This document shows positions 1-8,053 of a stretch of DNA of 12,261 bases, one piece after another. This stretch comes from Collybiopsis luxurians FD-317 M1 (lineage: Eukaryota; Basidiomycota; Agaricomycetes; Agaricales; Omphalotaceae). The position numbers were made by a program, and so were the translations under genes. Where the stretch lies: assembly GCA_000827265.1 (NCBI GenBank), contig KN834808.1:95758-108018 (forward strand), written 5' to 3'. The notes under the pieces are model-generated. The model ran no database searches. It was not told where the DNA came from and saw nothing but the letters and a program-made list of their open reading frames with translations. The stretch's first letter is position 1. The number at the start of each line of letters is the position of its first letter.

Positions 1-745
1 ACCGTTTTAAATTGAATGGAGACTGTGGGCCCCTTAATGAGAGTGGCCCCGATGAGTATAACCCCCGACTCATCTCTCGTTCTGATTGTTGCGATGCAAA
101 TTTAGATTCTTCTTCTCTTGGTGTGAGAGGAAGTGGACGTCTGATATGTTCTAATGGGGAGATGACCTCGTGTCTCGCTCCTATAGATGTATATCGTGTC
201 GTTGGAGATATGCCGATATCTTCATAATAATCCTTGTTCTCAGGATGAGTTGGCGTGTGGAAGGGGCATGTCGAGCTGACTCCCACACTAAAACCTCGAG
301 GATCTTCCGGGGAACGAGTTAATTCCGATAAATGAATTGTTTCTTGTTCCCTTCCCTTCTCGGGTGTTATTGGGGCACTTTGTGTTGGCCTCATGGCTAG
401 CCTCGAGTCAGCTCTAGCTGCCATATGATATGGCTGACCTCGCTGGGAGCGACTCGAGACATATGGTGTCAAGACCAGGTGTCCCGGAACATGAGGAGAC
501 CCGTGTTCGACAGGATTTTCCAGGTCAAACGGGTTTCTATCATTATGTTCCAAAATTTCCCCCATTCTTGAGGGTATGGCACCTCTCGCAGGTGCTGATG
601 AAACTGAGCGGTTGTCCAGTGTAGAAGCTCCACGTCGCTCCTCTCTTCTCTGGAACCTTGTAGCTCTCACTGCTCTTTGGCATTCTTGTTCTTGACGCCG
701 TCTTTCTTGTTCACTTACAAAACGTTTCGCAGATTCCCCAGACAT
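1..745 (-). CDS. Partial 248-codon ORF, probable Gag-like N-terminal region
   Basis: An ATG at 745 (minus) opens a frame with no stop down to the left edge, 248 codons; an in-frame TAA lies upstream at 778-776 and this is the first ATG after it. A random frame would rarely stay open this long. Residues about 9-40 are rich in Arg, Glu and Gln (SEQERRRQEQECQRAV) and could form a charged helix. The rest is rich in Ser, Pro, Arg and Thr and looks disordered (for example APARGAIPSRMGEILEHNDR). At least five CGA codons are intact, unlike the copia element further right. No zinc knuckle, protease or known domain is visible. Its place behind an LTR-like boundary suggests the start of a gag gene; this is inference from context. 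A host gene encoding a disordered protein is the alternative. Confidence 0.7.
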   Translation of the reverse strand, partial: MSGESAKRFVSEQERRRQEQECQRAVRATRFQRREERRGASTLDNRSVSSAPARGAIPSRMGEILEHNDRNPFDLENPVEHGSPHVPGHLVLTPYVSSRSQRGQPYHMAARADSRLAMRPTQSAPITPEKGREQETIHLSELTRSPEDPRGFSVGVSSTCPFHTPTHPENKDYYEDIGISPTTRYTSIGARHEVISPLEHIRRPLPLTPREEESKFASQQSEREMSRGLYSSGPLSLRGPQSPFNLKR

Positions 746-1177
746 CTCGGTAATGGAGAGAATGCTGTTATTTTGTTAGGACCTTTACTACCTTTGTTGT
801 TAGAAGCTTGTAGCAGGTTCAATGAATAGAAAGTATTTTATTATACCACAGCCGAGACAGAATACGCAATGGGGAGTCGCTACGTACGACAGGTGAACGA
901 GTCCTGTACAGTTTTGGTGTTGGATGTGGAGGAATGATTCTCGAGTGTCGAATAATAAATCTAGTAGCTCAGTGCAACTAGAAATAGTATATCAAAAGAA
1001 CTCATTAAGACAGTATTAACGAGGGTTGACTCGGGAGGTTCATGACTCAGTGTCCGTTGACCCTACGAGACAGAATATTTGAAAGGCTACGGCAGTCGAA
1101 TAGTCTTGTCGATCGGTTCGACAAGTGAGAAGTGGATATGCCAGTGACTCGGTGTCAATGGGGTTTGCTCGACTCGG
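746..1177 (-). other. Leader between putative LTR and the gag-like ORF
   Basis: No coding frame is seen. The plus strand carries three close copies of GACTCRGTGT, at 1044-1053, 1146-1155 and 1171-1180, and the stretch is rich in CpG. On the minus strand the LTR could end at any of several AACA positions (1178, or nearer the ORF around 763-800). I find no clear TGG-type primer binding site next to any of them. Confidence 0.35.
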
Positions 1178-1468
1178 TGTTAAGCAGAATAATATTATAG
1201 ACTAGTGAACAAGAGAACAGAAACAACACAGATCAAGATAGTTCAGGTAATAACAGCATTATCGTGAGAGATGTAGGTACAAGGCTTTTATACTCTGTGG
1301 GAAGACATGTGGCCTTGTGAATAGAAGTTTGGAATGAGCAACTGGTTAGTTCGCCTCGCGAAACACGTGTCGGATTTGGAGAGCCGAATGAATTGGTAGG
1401 ACTATTATCAAGTCGTGTGGTGAGTGTACTGTTTGGAAAGAGCAGAAAAAATAGTGTAGGGCATAACA
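1178..1468 (-). repeat. Candidate 5' LTR of the minus-strand element
   Basis: On the minus strand this runs from TGTTATGCCC to CTGCTTAACA, giving TGTTA and TAACA as short inverted ends, 291 bp. The start at 1468 is well supported by the junction with the ankyrin frame. The inner end at 1178 is a guess based only on the inverted ends. The second LTR is outside the window, so no pairwise check is possible here. Confidence 0.4.
1286..1292 (-). promoter_or_regulatory. TATA box in the putative LTR
   Basis: The minus strand reads GAGTATAAAAGCC here, a canonical TATAAAA about 180 bp inside the LTR start. That spacing fits a U3 promoter, with transcription starting 25-35 bp downstream, near 1255. 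Confidence 0.5.
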
Positions 1469-1469
1469 A

Positions 1470-2344
1470 GAAGAAGTAGTCAAGCTTTTACTTGAAAAGG
1501 GTGCAGATGTCAATGCTAAAGGTGGTCAATATGGTAATGCCCTTCAAGGTGCTGCTGCTGGTTCTTGGCAGGGAGAGGGAGTGATCAAGCTTCTGCTTGA
1601 GAGGGGTGCCGATATCAATGCTCAGGGTGGTCAATATGGTAATAGTCTTCAAGCAGCTGTGGTAAGGGGGAATGATGCAGCAGTGAAGCTTCTGCTTGAC
1701 AGTGGTGCTGATATAAATGCTCAGGGTGGTCAATTTGGCAATGCCCTTCAGGCAGCTGCTGTTAGATCGGATGTTGCCGGGAGAGGAGATACAGTGGTCA
1801 AATATTTACTTGAGAGGGTGCTGATATTAATGCTCAAGGGGGTCAATATGACACTGCCCTTCAAGCTGCTGCAGCAAATGCCCATGGACAAAAAGCAGTA
1901 GTTAAACTTTTGCTTGAGAAGGGTGCTGATATCAATGCTCAGGGTGGTAAATATGGTAATGCTCTTCAAGCCGCTGCTGCTGCAAATAGCTATGGAGATG
2001 AGACACTGGCCACACATTTCTTTGAGCAAGGCGCCAATATTTATAATTTTCATGCAAATACAGGTTTTGGAAATTGGGCAGTAGTGAAACTTCTGCTTCA
2101 AGAAGGTGCTTATGTTAATGCCCAAGGTGGTCAATATGGCAATGCCCTTCAGGCTGCTGCTGCTAATGCTTATGGGAATACAGCAGTTGTCAAGCTTTTG
2201 CTGGAATGGGGTGCTGATATCAATACACAGGGTGGTCAATATAGCAATGCCCTTCATGCTGCTGTTGCTGCATCTTGGCTCAATGAACCAGTAGTGAAAT
2301 TTTTACTTACAAGTGGTGCTATTGCTAATTTCAAAGAGCCATGA
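1470..2344 (+). pseudogene. Ankyrin-repeat gene, 3' remnant with frameshift
   Basis: About nine ankyrin-type units begin at 1476, 1581, 1683, 1794, 1898, 2006, 2081, 2186 and 2291. Most are 34-37 residues and read like VVKLLLEKGADVNAKGGQYG followed by NALQAAA. The unit at 2006 is only 25 residues and has lost the GGQYGNALQ part. In fungi such arrays form the C-terminal ligand-sensing half of NLR-like proteins or stand-alone ankyrin proteins; no NACHT domain is in view. The frame is entered without a start at 1470, next to the retroelement end. One base is missing from a G run at 1816-1818 (AGGG where a sister repeat has AGGGG), shifting the frame. The frame then stays open to the TGA at 2342-2344. 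The upstream half is presumably on the other side of the insertion. Confidence 0.85.
1816..1818 (+). other. One-base deletion in a G run, ankyrin frameshift
   Basis: The sister repeat at 1603-1611 reads GAGAGGGGTGCCGAT, while here it is GAGAGGGTGCTGAT. Coding before this point is in one frame and resumes one base back, with the repeat pattern GADINAQGG intact on both sides. This is a simple slippage mutation or possibly an assembly error in a homopolymer. Confidence 0.8.
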
Positions 2345-2632
2345 CCACCAACATTTGGGCACTATTCTCAGTCACGGGGTAGCCAATTCTGGGCTTTTTC
2401 AATATTCCCTACTTCTTAGAACTAAGCAACAACCTAACCTCTCTTCAAAAACAGCTTCAGTCCCAACATTCCCAAAAGGAATTATAACAATAGCTTTACT
2501 GTACTTTTACAGTATAAGAATACTACAGTGATTTTTTCAAACATTCAATGGTATCAGGTAAATGAAATTCTTGTTGCTAGCTGTAAATGCAAATTTGACT
2601 AAGACAAGTTCAATTGTGTAAATTGGAAATTT
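2345..2632. other. Non-coding, AT-rich, downstream of the ankyrin remnant
   Basis: No convincing frame on either strand. CpG is absent from 2401-2632. It would hold the 3' untranslated region of the ankyrin gene, on the plus strand, and that of the minus-strand candidate that ends at 2633. Confidence 0.5.
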
Positions 2633-3165
2633 TCAACAATTAGTAAGCTCATTCACAGATGGTGCCCACTGCCTAGTTGGAAAATGTGTACTTAGACCGA
2701 TGACCCTGATACCTACTACTTCATGCTGGTCATTTCCATCCACCTTTCTGTCCATTCCAAATTCCACATACAAATGAACAAGTACATGACTCTTGAAGCT
2801 ACTCATAAGTAATCCATTTGGAGTAAGTGTATGACCCATCAAATAAGAGACAAGATGCAAGTTGGCTGGATTACTGCTATAAAATCAACTGATTGAATCC
2901 CACCAATGCGAAGCATTGATATCACCTACTCTATTCAAGGGCAATGTCAGAATAAGGGCAACCGTGATCACATGATACTGCCATACATATGATACCCATT
3001 ACACGGTGCTGTCTGCAATGGGCTCTTTGCCTGATTGGGATTCTGCAAGGTTTCCATGGCATTTCTGAGGCTTGAAGTTCCTACACCAACAAGCAAATGG
3101 GGCTCCTCTGCTAGGAGCTTGCTACCCACATCTTGAGCTTGGCTCTTGGGAGATATCGCAGGATA
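2633..3165 (-). pseudogene. Unrecognised minus-strand coding region, decayed or intron-containing
   Basis: Two long open stretches lie in line on the minus strand. The upstream one, 3165-2996, reads for example KLLAEEPHLLVGVGTSSLRN. The downstream one, 2876-2633, reads for example HLVSYLMGHTLTPNGLLMSS and ends in TGA. They can be joined in frame by a GT-AG intron of 119 bp (2995-2877, GTATCA to TTATAG). The alternative is one exon with a lost base near 2980 and a nonsense TGA at 2888-2886, because the supposed intron also reads protein-like (VITVALILTLPLNRVG). Two further short exons, 3338-3310 and 3232-3208, can be linked in frame back to an ATG, giving a 148-residue model, but exons of 29 and 25 bp are doubtful. 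I do not recognise the protein; no domain is visible. Chance open frames remain possible. Confidence 0.35.
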
Positions 3166-5185
3166 TTATTGTGTGAAACTGTCATAATTGTGAAAGATAA
3201 AGTGTACTTGGATCAGAACCATTTGCGAGCTCCTCAGATGGACATTTGTAGCCAGTAGAAATGAATGCCGGACTTGAGTAGATGTAAGCATGAACTTACT
3301 CTCGCTTACCTCTCTACAACCATAAGGTGACAGAGCATGATTTTAGATCAGCGCAGAATTCTGTGCCAAAACCCAAGCAAAAAGTGTGCACATAGTGAAT
3401 AGTTCTGAGAGAGCTGTTTCAATAAAGGCCTTCTTCTCAATGTGAATAATATCAGAAACTGTTACATCATAATAACAACAAATCTTTGCCTTGATATCAA
3501 TGTAAATATTGAGATAATAATGAGTATTACATGGAACTATGCATGGACTTACTAAATGATAGTTCAATAATAAAAGCCCAGACTCGTACCTGAAGTACAT
3601 TGCAGCGATGTTGAATATGCAAGGAAAGGTCCCTCCTTTGTGAAGAATGTCACAAGAATGCAAGAGATGTGGGTGAGAACAGCAGTGCAGTGTGGACAAG
3701 TTGTGGTCGGAGGGTAGAGCATGAAATAAGCTGAAGAAAAAGGGTAAGTTGTGATGACCATCTCTCAATGCGGATAAGCACATTATACATACCAATCTTA
3801 AGGTGCCTTTCCATTTTTTGATCCATGTTTGTCAAAGAGAAAATGTTCTTCCTCACTGAAATGAGGCTGTGGTAGCAACTAGACATACTGTATCCTACCC
3901 TGTAGTGGGCCACCTAAGCGTTTTCATCTGTTTTGATAGATATCATTTGAACAGGGGAAGTTCAGATGAATCAGGCATTGTGTGCAGGCTTCCTAGGAGT
4001 AAATCAAGCCTGCTCCGATAGGGTTATGCAGATGGATGGCAGTGCCAGAGTTAAATTACAGAAGTGGGGTCCAAATTAGGTGATTCTCGGGAAGCGGGCC
4101 ACCCATATGAAAAGGCACTTGAACGGCAGCTCAGCACTCAATATTTCTTGACATTGCTCAAGGACACTCTAAATGTATATTATATCCATTTAAAACATAA
4201 TGTAAGCACAAAAAGACTAGGAACGAGGGTATAAAATATCCTGTTTCAGAGCAAAGGAGGGAATTCGGAGTGTAACAAAGGTTTCTTGCATTGATTCGAG
4301 CCCTAATAAGCCACAACACCCTATGATCAGTACCAATGATGAGCCCCAGAGACTACTCGACACACCAATAGCCTCATTTCCACAGTTTACCCTGCAGGCC
4401 ACACATAATGGGTGATTCCCAACAAGCACTGATTCCAATGGCTTTGACAGCACAATCACGACGCCGAGTGTTGAGAAGAGCGCAGAAGCTTGGGTAAAGT
4501 TCCGAGGCAGCTTTATGGACTGAAGATATTGTACAACCCAAATCTTGAAAGATTCCATCGATCCGGCTGAAAGCTATGGGCACTGAAAGTTCGAGGCCCC
4601 TCGAAATATAGAACCAACTTGTTCACAGCCCAATTTGAATGAAAACTTGTATTTTGGAGGTGATAATGAGGCATATGTGTCTCCAAGGGTATTTTGAGCT
4701 CGGATATGCACTATTAAGGGGTAAAGAAGAGGGTTCAAAGAGCTATAGGCCAAAGTGTTGAGAGGATTCCTGGAAAGGGAATGGATTTACGGCATTTTGC
4801 CAACTGGCCCAAAATTTCATCCACCATTTCTACTACTATGCCTCATTGCCTCCCAAATTGTTTTCAGAGCATTGCCAGAAGCTACTTCTATTTGTGACAG
4901 GCCTCTCTTTTCTAAGAAAATGTGTTTTACAATGTGTAGCCACCGAATGGCTCACTACTCGGTCCGGCCTGTTACTGGGTCGGCAATAGTATTTCCAAAG
5001 GCTAGACTGGATGAAGCGATCAAGAGCGAGTAGTGGTAGATCAGAATATTGAGGAGAGTCAAGGGCCAAAGAGATAAAATGAAGTGAGAGCATTTGACTC
5101 AGAGGATGAGTAATTGGGGTCGCAGAGGAGTTCTGATACTAAGAGGATGAAGTGAGAGCCTCAGTAAGGGGTATGATACTCCCTT
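3166..5185. other. Long stretch without a supportable gene
   Basis: Open frames up to 150 codons occur (3343-3795, 4217-4558 and 4374-4583 on the minus strand; 4755-5033 on the plus strand). They overlap one another in different frames, lack recognisable motifs and have no clear splice partners. The minus-strand frames at 4217-4583 are the most protein-like but cannot be told from chance here. Small hairpins such as GCTCCT/AGGAGC at about 3101-3117 lie just to the left. CpG is sparse. Confidence 0.4.
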
Positions 5186-5345
5186 CGCTGTGTTGTCCCC
5201 CAATCACTTTGTTTCACCTTCGTCTACTACCATCGTTGCCCTAATTATCTTTGACCTTCTGCTGTTTCCTTATTCTGACTTCTTTTGTCCTCCTTGCCCC
5301 ATTCTTGTTTTTCCTCTCCCTCCCCTTTTCACATCTTCCTGTCCT
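5186..5345 (+). promoter_or_regulatory. Pyrimidine-rich tract, possible fungal promoter or 5' leader
   Basis: The plus strand becomes strongly C and T rich here, with runs such as TTTTTCCTCTCCCTCCCC. Such tracts commonly sit just before transcription starts in filamentous fungi. A start codon in a good context (CAAAATGC) follows at 5415. The link to a real gene is uncertain. Confidence 0.25.
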
Positions 5346-5414
5346 CTGAATTCCGACTGACATTATTACCAGACCCATCAATGCTATTCCATTTCTTGCT
5401 TTCAACTCTACAAA

Positions 5415-5726
5415 ATGCTTGAACATCTCAATTCAAAGGAAGGTCATGGCAAAGTTGCAACGGTTCGGTGTGATGTCTGGTAAACTTGGATGCCGACAAT
5501 AAGTCAAACTCGATCACATTGTACTTTCGTTGTGTGGGCTAAGAAGGTATGTTCTTGAACTTCATTTTTTTCTAATGCATGCGTGACGAACACGTCTACT
5601 ATGGTTTGCAGGGTACTTGTAAAAAACATGAGTTTTGATGATACTGTAATAAATACTTACCAGAATAAAATTCTGAGTACACAGCTGGAATCGCAGAGCC
5701 TTCAAACCTCTAAATCCAGAATCTAA
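5415..5726 (+). CDS. Weak two-exon small ORF candidate (59 residues)
   Basis: An ATG at 5415 in the context CAAAATGC opens 21 codons (MLEHLNSKEGHGKVATVRCD and Val). A GTAAAC donor at 5480 and a TTTGCAG acceptor ending at 5611 would remove 132 bp and restore an open frame to a TAA at 5724-5726 (WVLVKNMSFDDTVINTYQ and onward). The upstream pyrimidine-rich tract fits a fungal leader. Against it: the product is short, resembles nothing I know, and the acceptor lies inside an inverted repeat (5597-5617), which may explain the sequence better. Confidence 0.2.
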
Positions 5727-6288
5727 GAGGAATCCAGGGTGTACTGCAGGCATTGGGCAATGACCAAGCAGAAAAAGGGATCTTTCAAATTTTTGTCACA
5801 CAAATGTCACAATGGGGTCGCTGGTCAGCATTTTGGTTGGTCGGCAGATAAGTTCCAAGAGCGCGAAGGCAAAGGCAGGCAAATCGCTGCTGAGCTGCAG
5901 CCTGGGTTCTGTCACGCTGGAACACTCGCTCTCTTTTTTTTTTGTTCATCCAAAGCTCAAATGGAGCTGAAATATTGCAAAAGTTGGGAGAAGGACTCTT
6001 AAAACCCTTCTCAATGTGTTCACCAAAATTTGGCCACTTTAACAAATGTCTTTTGAGTGTTCCTGGCAATTTATGTAGAATCACGCTGTCAATTTCTACG
6101 AGTTTTCATCTCTCATTTGTGTGTCCCCCCCCAAAATTCTCATTTCAAGTTGGTAGAATCATAACTAAGTAGTGAAATAATACACTGATAAAATCTTAGA
6201 GGCGCTGTATATCTCAAACATTCAAAATTAAGCATCTTCAAAAAATCACAAGTACCCTGTTGCTGTAAGTACCCTGCGAACCATAGTA
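5597..6288. repeat. Inverted-repeat-bounded segment, possible non-autonomous TIR element
   Basis: The 21 bp at 5597-5617 match the reverse complement of 6268-6288 at 20 positions. The single mismatch is T against C at a CpG. Inside the right arm a second copy, 6249-6260, matches CAGGGTACTTGT of 5609-5620 exactly. The arms begin with TA, which could be the target of a Tc1/mariner-like miniature element of about 690 bp. No transposase is present. A local group of CpG sites lies at 5817-5932 and a T run at 5934-5943. The flanks show no further duplication, so class and exact ends are open. Confidence 0.45.
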
Positions 6289-6813
6289 TAGGCTATGCTA
6301 GTCCAACAAAGACTCAATGTTATTATGTCATTGCTATTTATTATGTCGTTGCTATTGACGAGGGCAAGTTTGCTAATCTCCAATGTTCAATCCCAGATAT
6401 CATTGCCGCTGCCTACACCACTCTGACCCGGAACTAGCTCAGGCTTAAAAGATTGTTGGATTGACTGTTGAGCCAAAAGGTATGCAGGTTTCACTTCTCT
6501 AGTCCTGCTCCAATGACTCATCTTATCCACCTCTTCGTCATTCCCAGGTAGATAGTCTCCAATTTACCATTTCCTATCTCATTCCCATGCAAGCCAAAGG
6601 GTCTCTTTACTGCAAGACTGCTCCAATTTTGAAGGCGAGGATTTCGTTTCCTGCATTCATTACCCTGCCTGTGGTGTTTTCGCAGCTGTATCCTCGTTGT
6701 CACCTACAACTATCTTACCTTGCCCAATTCACTTGAATTGCATCTCCCTCCATGTTGCTACCTGGTCCGGCAATGGCATAATCCAAAATTGTAATCTTGG
6801 CGCTCGTTAATGC
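6289..6813. other. Intergenic DNA with an 18-bp tandem duplication
   Basis: TATTATGTCATTGCTATT (6321-6338) is directly repeated at 6339-6356 with one A/G difference, again at a CpG/CpA site. A short protein-like frame follows at about 6357-6435 (for example DEGKFANLQCSIPDIIAAA), ending at an in-frame TAG. It may be a gene relic, but nothing more can be said. Confidence 0.4.
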
Positions 6814-6866
6814 TGTTGAGGAACATGGTCTGTAGGTGGTCCATAGCATATGCTTGGACATTTGCC

Positions 6867-6874
6867 TATTTAAG
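6867..6874 (+). promoter_or_regulatory. TATA-like box in 5' LTR
   Basis: TATTTAAG lies 53 bp into the LTR and is unchanged in the 3' copy (11749-11756). It is the best promoter candidate for the element's transcript; a second AT-rich option, TTATATA, is at 6971-6977. Confidence 0.35.
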
Positions 6875-6991
6875 TAATACTTCCTTAACTTTGTTTCCGT
6901 CCTCTAATCCTTTAGCCTATGCCTATCCACCACAGTATGTATAGCCCCCGGCTAAACCTTTTACTTATGCTTATATACGTACATGTATGTC

Positions 6992-7033
6992 TGTGTACCT
7001 CAGTTGTTCTTTCTACTACAACTGAGGTACACA
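6992..7033 (+). repeat. 15-bp perfect hairpin in the LTR
   Basis: TGTGTACCTCAGTTG (6992-7006) pairs perfectly with CAACTGAGGTACACA (7019-7033) around a 12-base loop TTCTTTCTACTA. In the 3' LTR the match between the copies stops after nine bases of the right arm. The stem may act in the RNA as a terminal structure or in 3' end formation; that role is inference. Confidence 0.8.
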
Positions 7034-7153
7034 CATATTCTTACGCACATGTACTTCATTCACTAACTCTCCTGTAGTACTTATTTTATTCTACAGGTAG
7101 ATAATATAGAGTTGTTCTTTCTACTACAACTGAGTACTTATTTTATTCTACAG
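7003..7153 (+). repeat. Internal duplication in the 5' LTR end
   Basis: Two blocks occur twice. A 24-bp block starting GTTGTTCTTTC is at 7003-7026 and 7111-7134. A 20-bp block GTACTTATTTTATTCTACAG is at 7077-7096 and 7134-7153. In the second occurrence the two blocks are directly fused. The fused form ends exactly at the primer site, so the LTR end seems to have been copied twice with a deletion between the blocks. Confidence 0.75.
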
Positions 7154-7164
7154 ATTATGAGACT
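7151..7164 (+). other. Primer binding site, complementary to tRNA-Met anticodon arm
   Basis: CAGATTATGAGACT is the exact complement of AGTCTCATAATCTG, the anticodon arm of elongator tRNA-Met as I recall it from yeast and animals. Drosophila copia likewise primes on an internal tRNA-Met half (initiator) rather than on the CCA end, with no spacer after the LTR. Here the site overlaps the LTR end by two bases. The tRNA sequence of the host is not in this window. Confidence 0.55.
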
Positions 7165-7229
7165 CGTTTGTCTCTGAATCCCCAGCAAAGAACCTGAGAA
7201 AAATCCACTCCACCAAAAAATATGCAAAA

Positions 7230-8053
7230 ATGTCTGGATCGCAGAATCTGGTAACAGCACCGAGATTCCCTGAAGCAAAGCAGCTTGTTGGAGAAGACAA
7301 CTGGAGGGAGTACAAGTGAGAAGTGTTGCTCGCTGTACAGTCTTGTGGCCTGAAGGGATATCTGGAAGGAACTATTGCCAAACCACCTACTATGTTGCTC
7401 CTCAGTACCCAAACACCTACCAATATCTTCAGTACCTCACCGCTTCCAGAAGAATGGCTAGCCTGCGATGCCATTGTAACCAGCATCATTGTCACCAATA
7501 TAGTTGATCCAATCAGTCTGGGTGTAGATGAGGACAAGACTACTTCAGCTAAAATATGGATGGCACTGATCAGCAGATTCAAAAAATACAACAAACAGAA
7601 GATTTACCTTGCAGACAGTGCTCTCTGTAAATGCATTTACAATACAGACATGACAATGGAGGACCATGAACAAAAAATGTGAAACCTACTTAAATGTCTT
7701 CATAACACTGGTGGTACTTGTACCGATGAGCAGTTCCAACTCATTGTTCTCGCTTCCTTGCCCAGAGAATGGAAGCCAGATGTTCATAATGTCCTGGGTT
7801 CCAATAACGAATCTGCCTTCACTTTCCTACATTCTCTCTACCTGGAAAAGAAGGAGGAGGTAGATGAGGAAGAGTGTGACCTCAAAAAGGTCAAGGCATT
7901 GTTGGTGAAGAATCCTACAGTTCTGGCATCAATCATGCAGACAGGAGGCAGGGCTCAAACAGGACAGCAAGCGATTGAGGATGTTTTAATTGTGGCAAGT
8001 CTGGTCATAACAAAGCTAACTGCTGGGTACCAGGTGGTGGAAAGGAGGGACAG
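7230..8053 (+). pseudogene. gag: copia gag (capsid and zinc knuckle), broken
   Basis: Gag would form the virus-like particle and bind the element RNA. The start is taken as ATG 7230 (MSGSQNLVTAPRFPEAKQLV), 66 bp after the primer site. The capsid-like region matches fungal copia Gag patterns: GLKGYLEGTIAKP, EEWLACDAIVTSII, then KIWMALISRFKKYN and LASLPREWKPDV. Two TGA stops interrupt it, at 7317 and 7680. A CCHC knuckle, CX2CX4HX4C, is at 7982-8023 (CFNCGKSGHNKANC) but lies in another frame, preceded by a TGA at 7976. The shift therefore falls between about 7905 and 7980. A basic stretch follows (GGGKEGQVLKWWRGKG). In copia elements Gag and Pol usually form one frame, so the shift is read as damage, not recoding. 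Confidence 0.85.

Larger units (their letters stand above)
1..1468 (-). mobile_element. 5' part of an LTR retroelement, minus strand, inserted in an ankyrin gene
   Basis: Read on the minus strand, the element begins at 1468 with TGTTATGCCC, the kind of TGT start seen in many fungal Ty3/gypsy LTRs. A TATA box, a leader and a long open frame running off the left edge follow in the right order. The ankyrin reading frame starts abruptly one base beyond the boundary, as expected for an insertion. The stretch is visibly richer in CpG than the DNA to its right, for example five CpG in 1081-1140 and none in 2401-2640. No reverse transcriptase or integrase is inside the window, so the superfamily is not proven. 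The target duplication cannot be checked because the other end lies outside. Confidence 0.6.
6814..7152 (+). repeat. 5' LTR of the copia element
   Basis: It begins TGTTGAGGAAC and, by position of the primer site, ends TTATTTTATTCTACA, giving TGT...ACA termini and 339 bp. The first 214 bp match the 3' LTR. A TATA-like TATTTAAG is at 6867-6874. The last part holds a 15-bp hairpin and an internal duplication. An LTR of 207 bp ending in CTACTACA at 7020 is the alternative, but homology between the copies goes on for seven bases beyond that. Confidence 0.75.

Noticed and set aside
1233..1469. Minus-strand 78-codon ORF inside the putative LTR
   Set aside because: It starts inside the LTR and contains the TATA box; no motif, so treated as chance.
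1488..2257. Long minus-strand open frames across the ankyrin repeats
   Set aside because: They are mirror frames caused by the repeated codons; the plus strand gives clear ankyrin motifs.
4217..5093. Several ORFs of 69-113 codons on both strands
   Set aside because: They overlap in conflicting frames, have no motif and no convincing splice or promoter context.
5609..6279. hAT element with CAGGG ends
   Set aside because: The 8-bp flanks are reverse complements of each other, not direct repeats, so they are part of the inverted repeat rather than a target duplication.
7030..7110. Second, nested LTR insertion in the 5' LTR region
   Set aside because: The repeated blocks are short, lie in the same order and are explained by a local duplication; no separate TG...CA element is seen.
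7883..7890. Programmed -1 frameshift in gag at the A run
   Set aside because: The run CTCAAAAAGG does not fit the X-XXY-YYZ rule in the gag frame, and KKVKALLV just after it still reads as Gag, so the frame change lies further on and is probably an indel.
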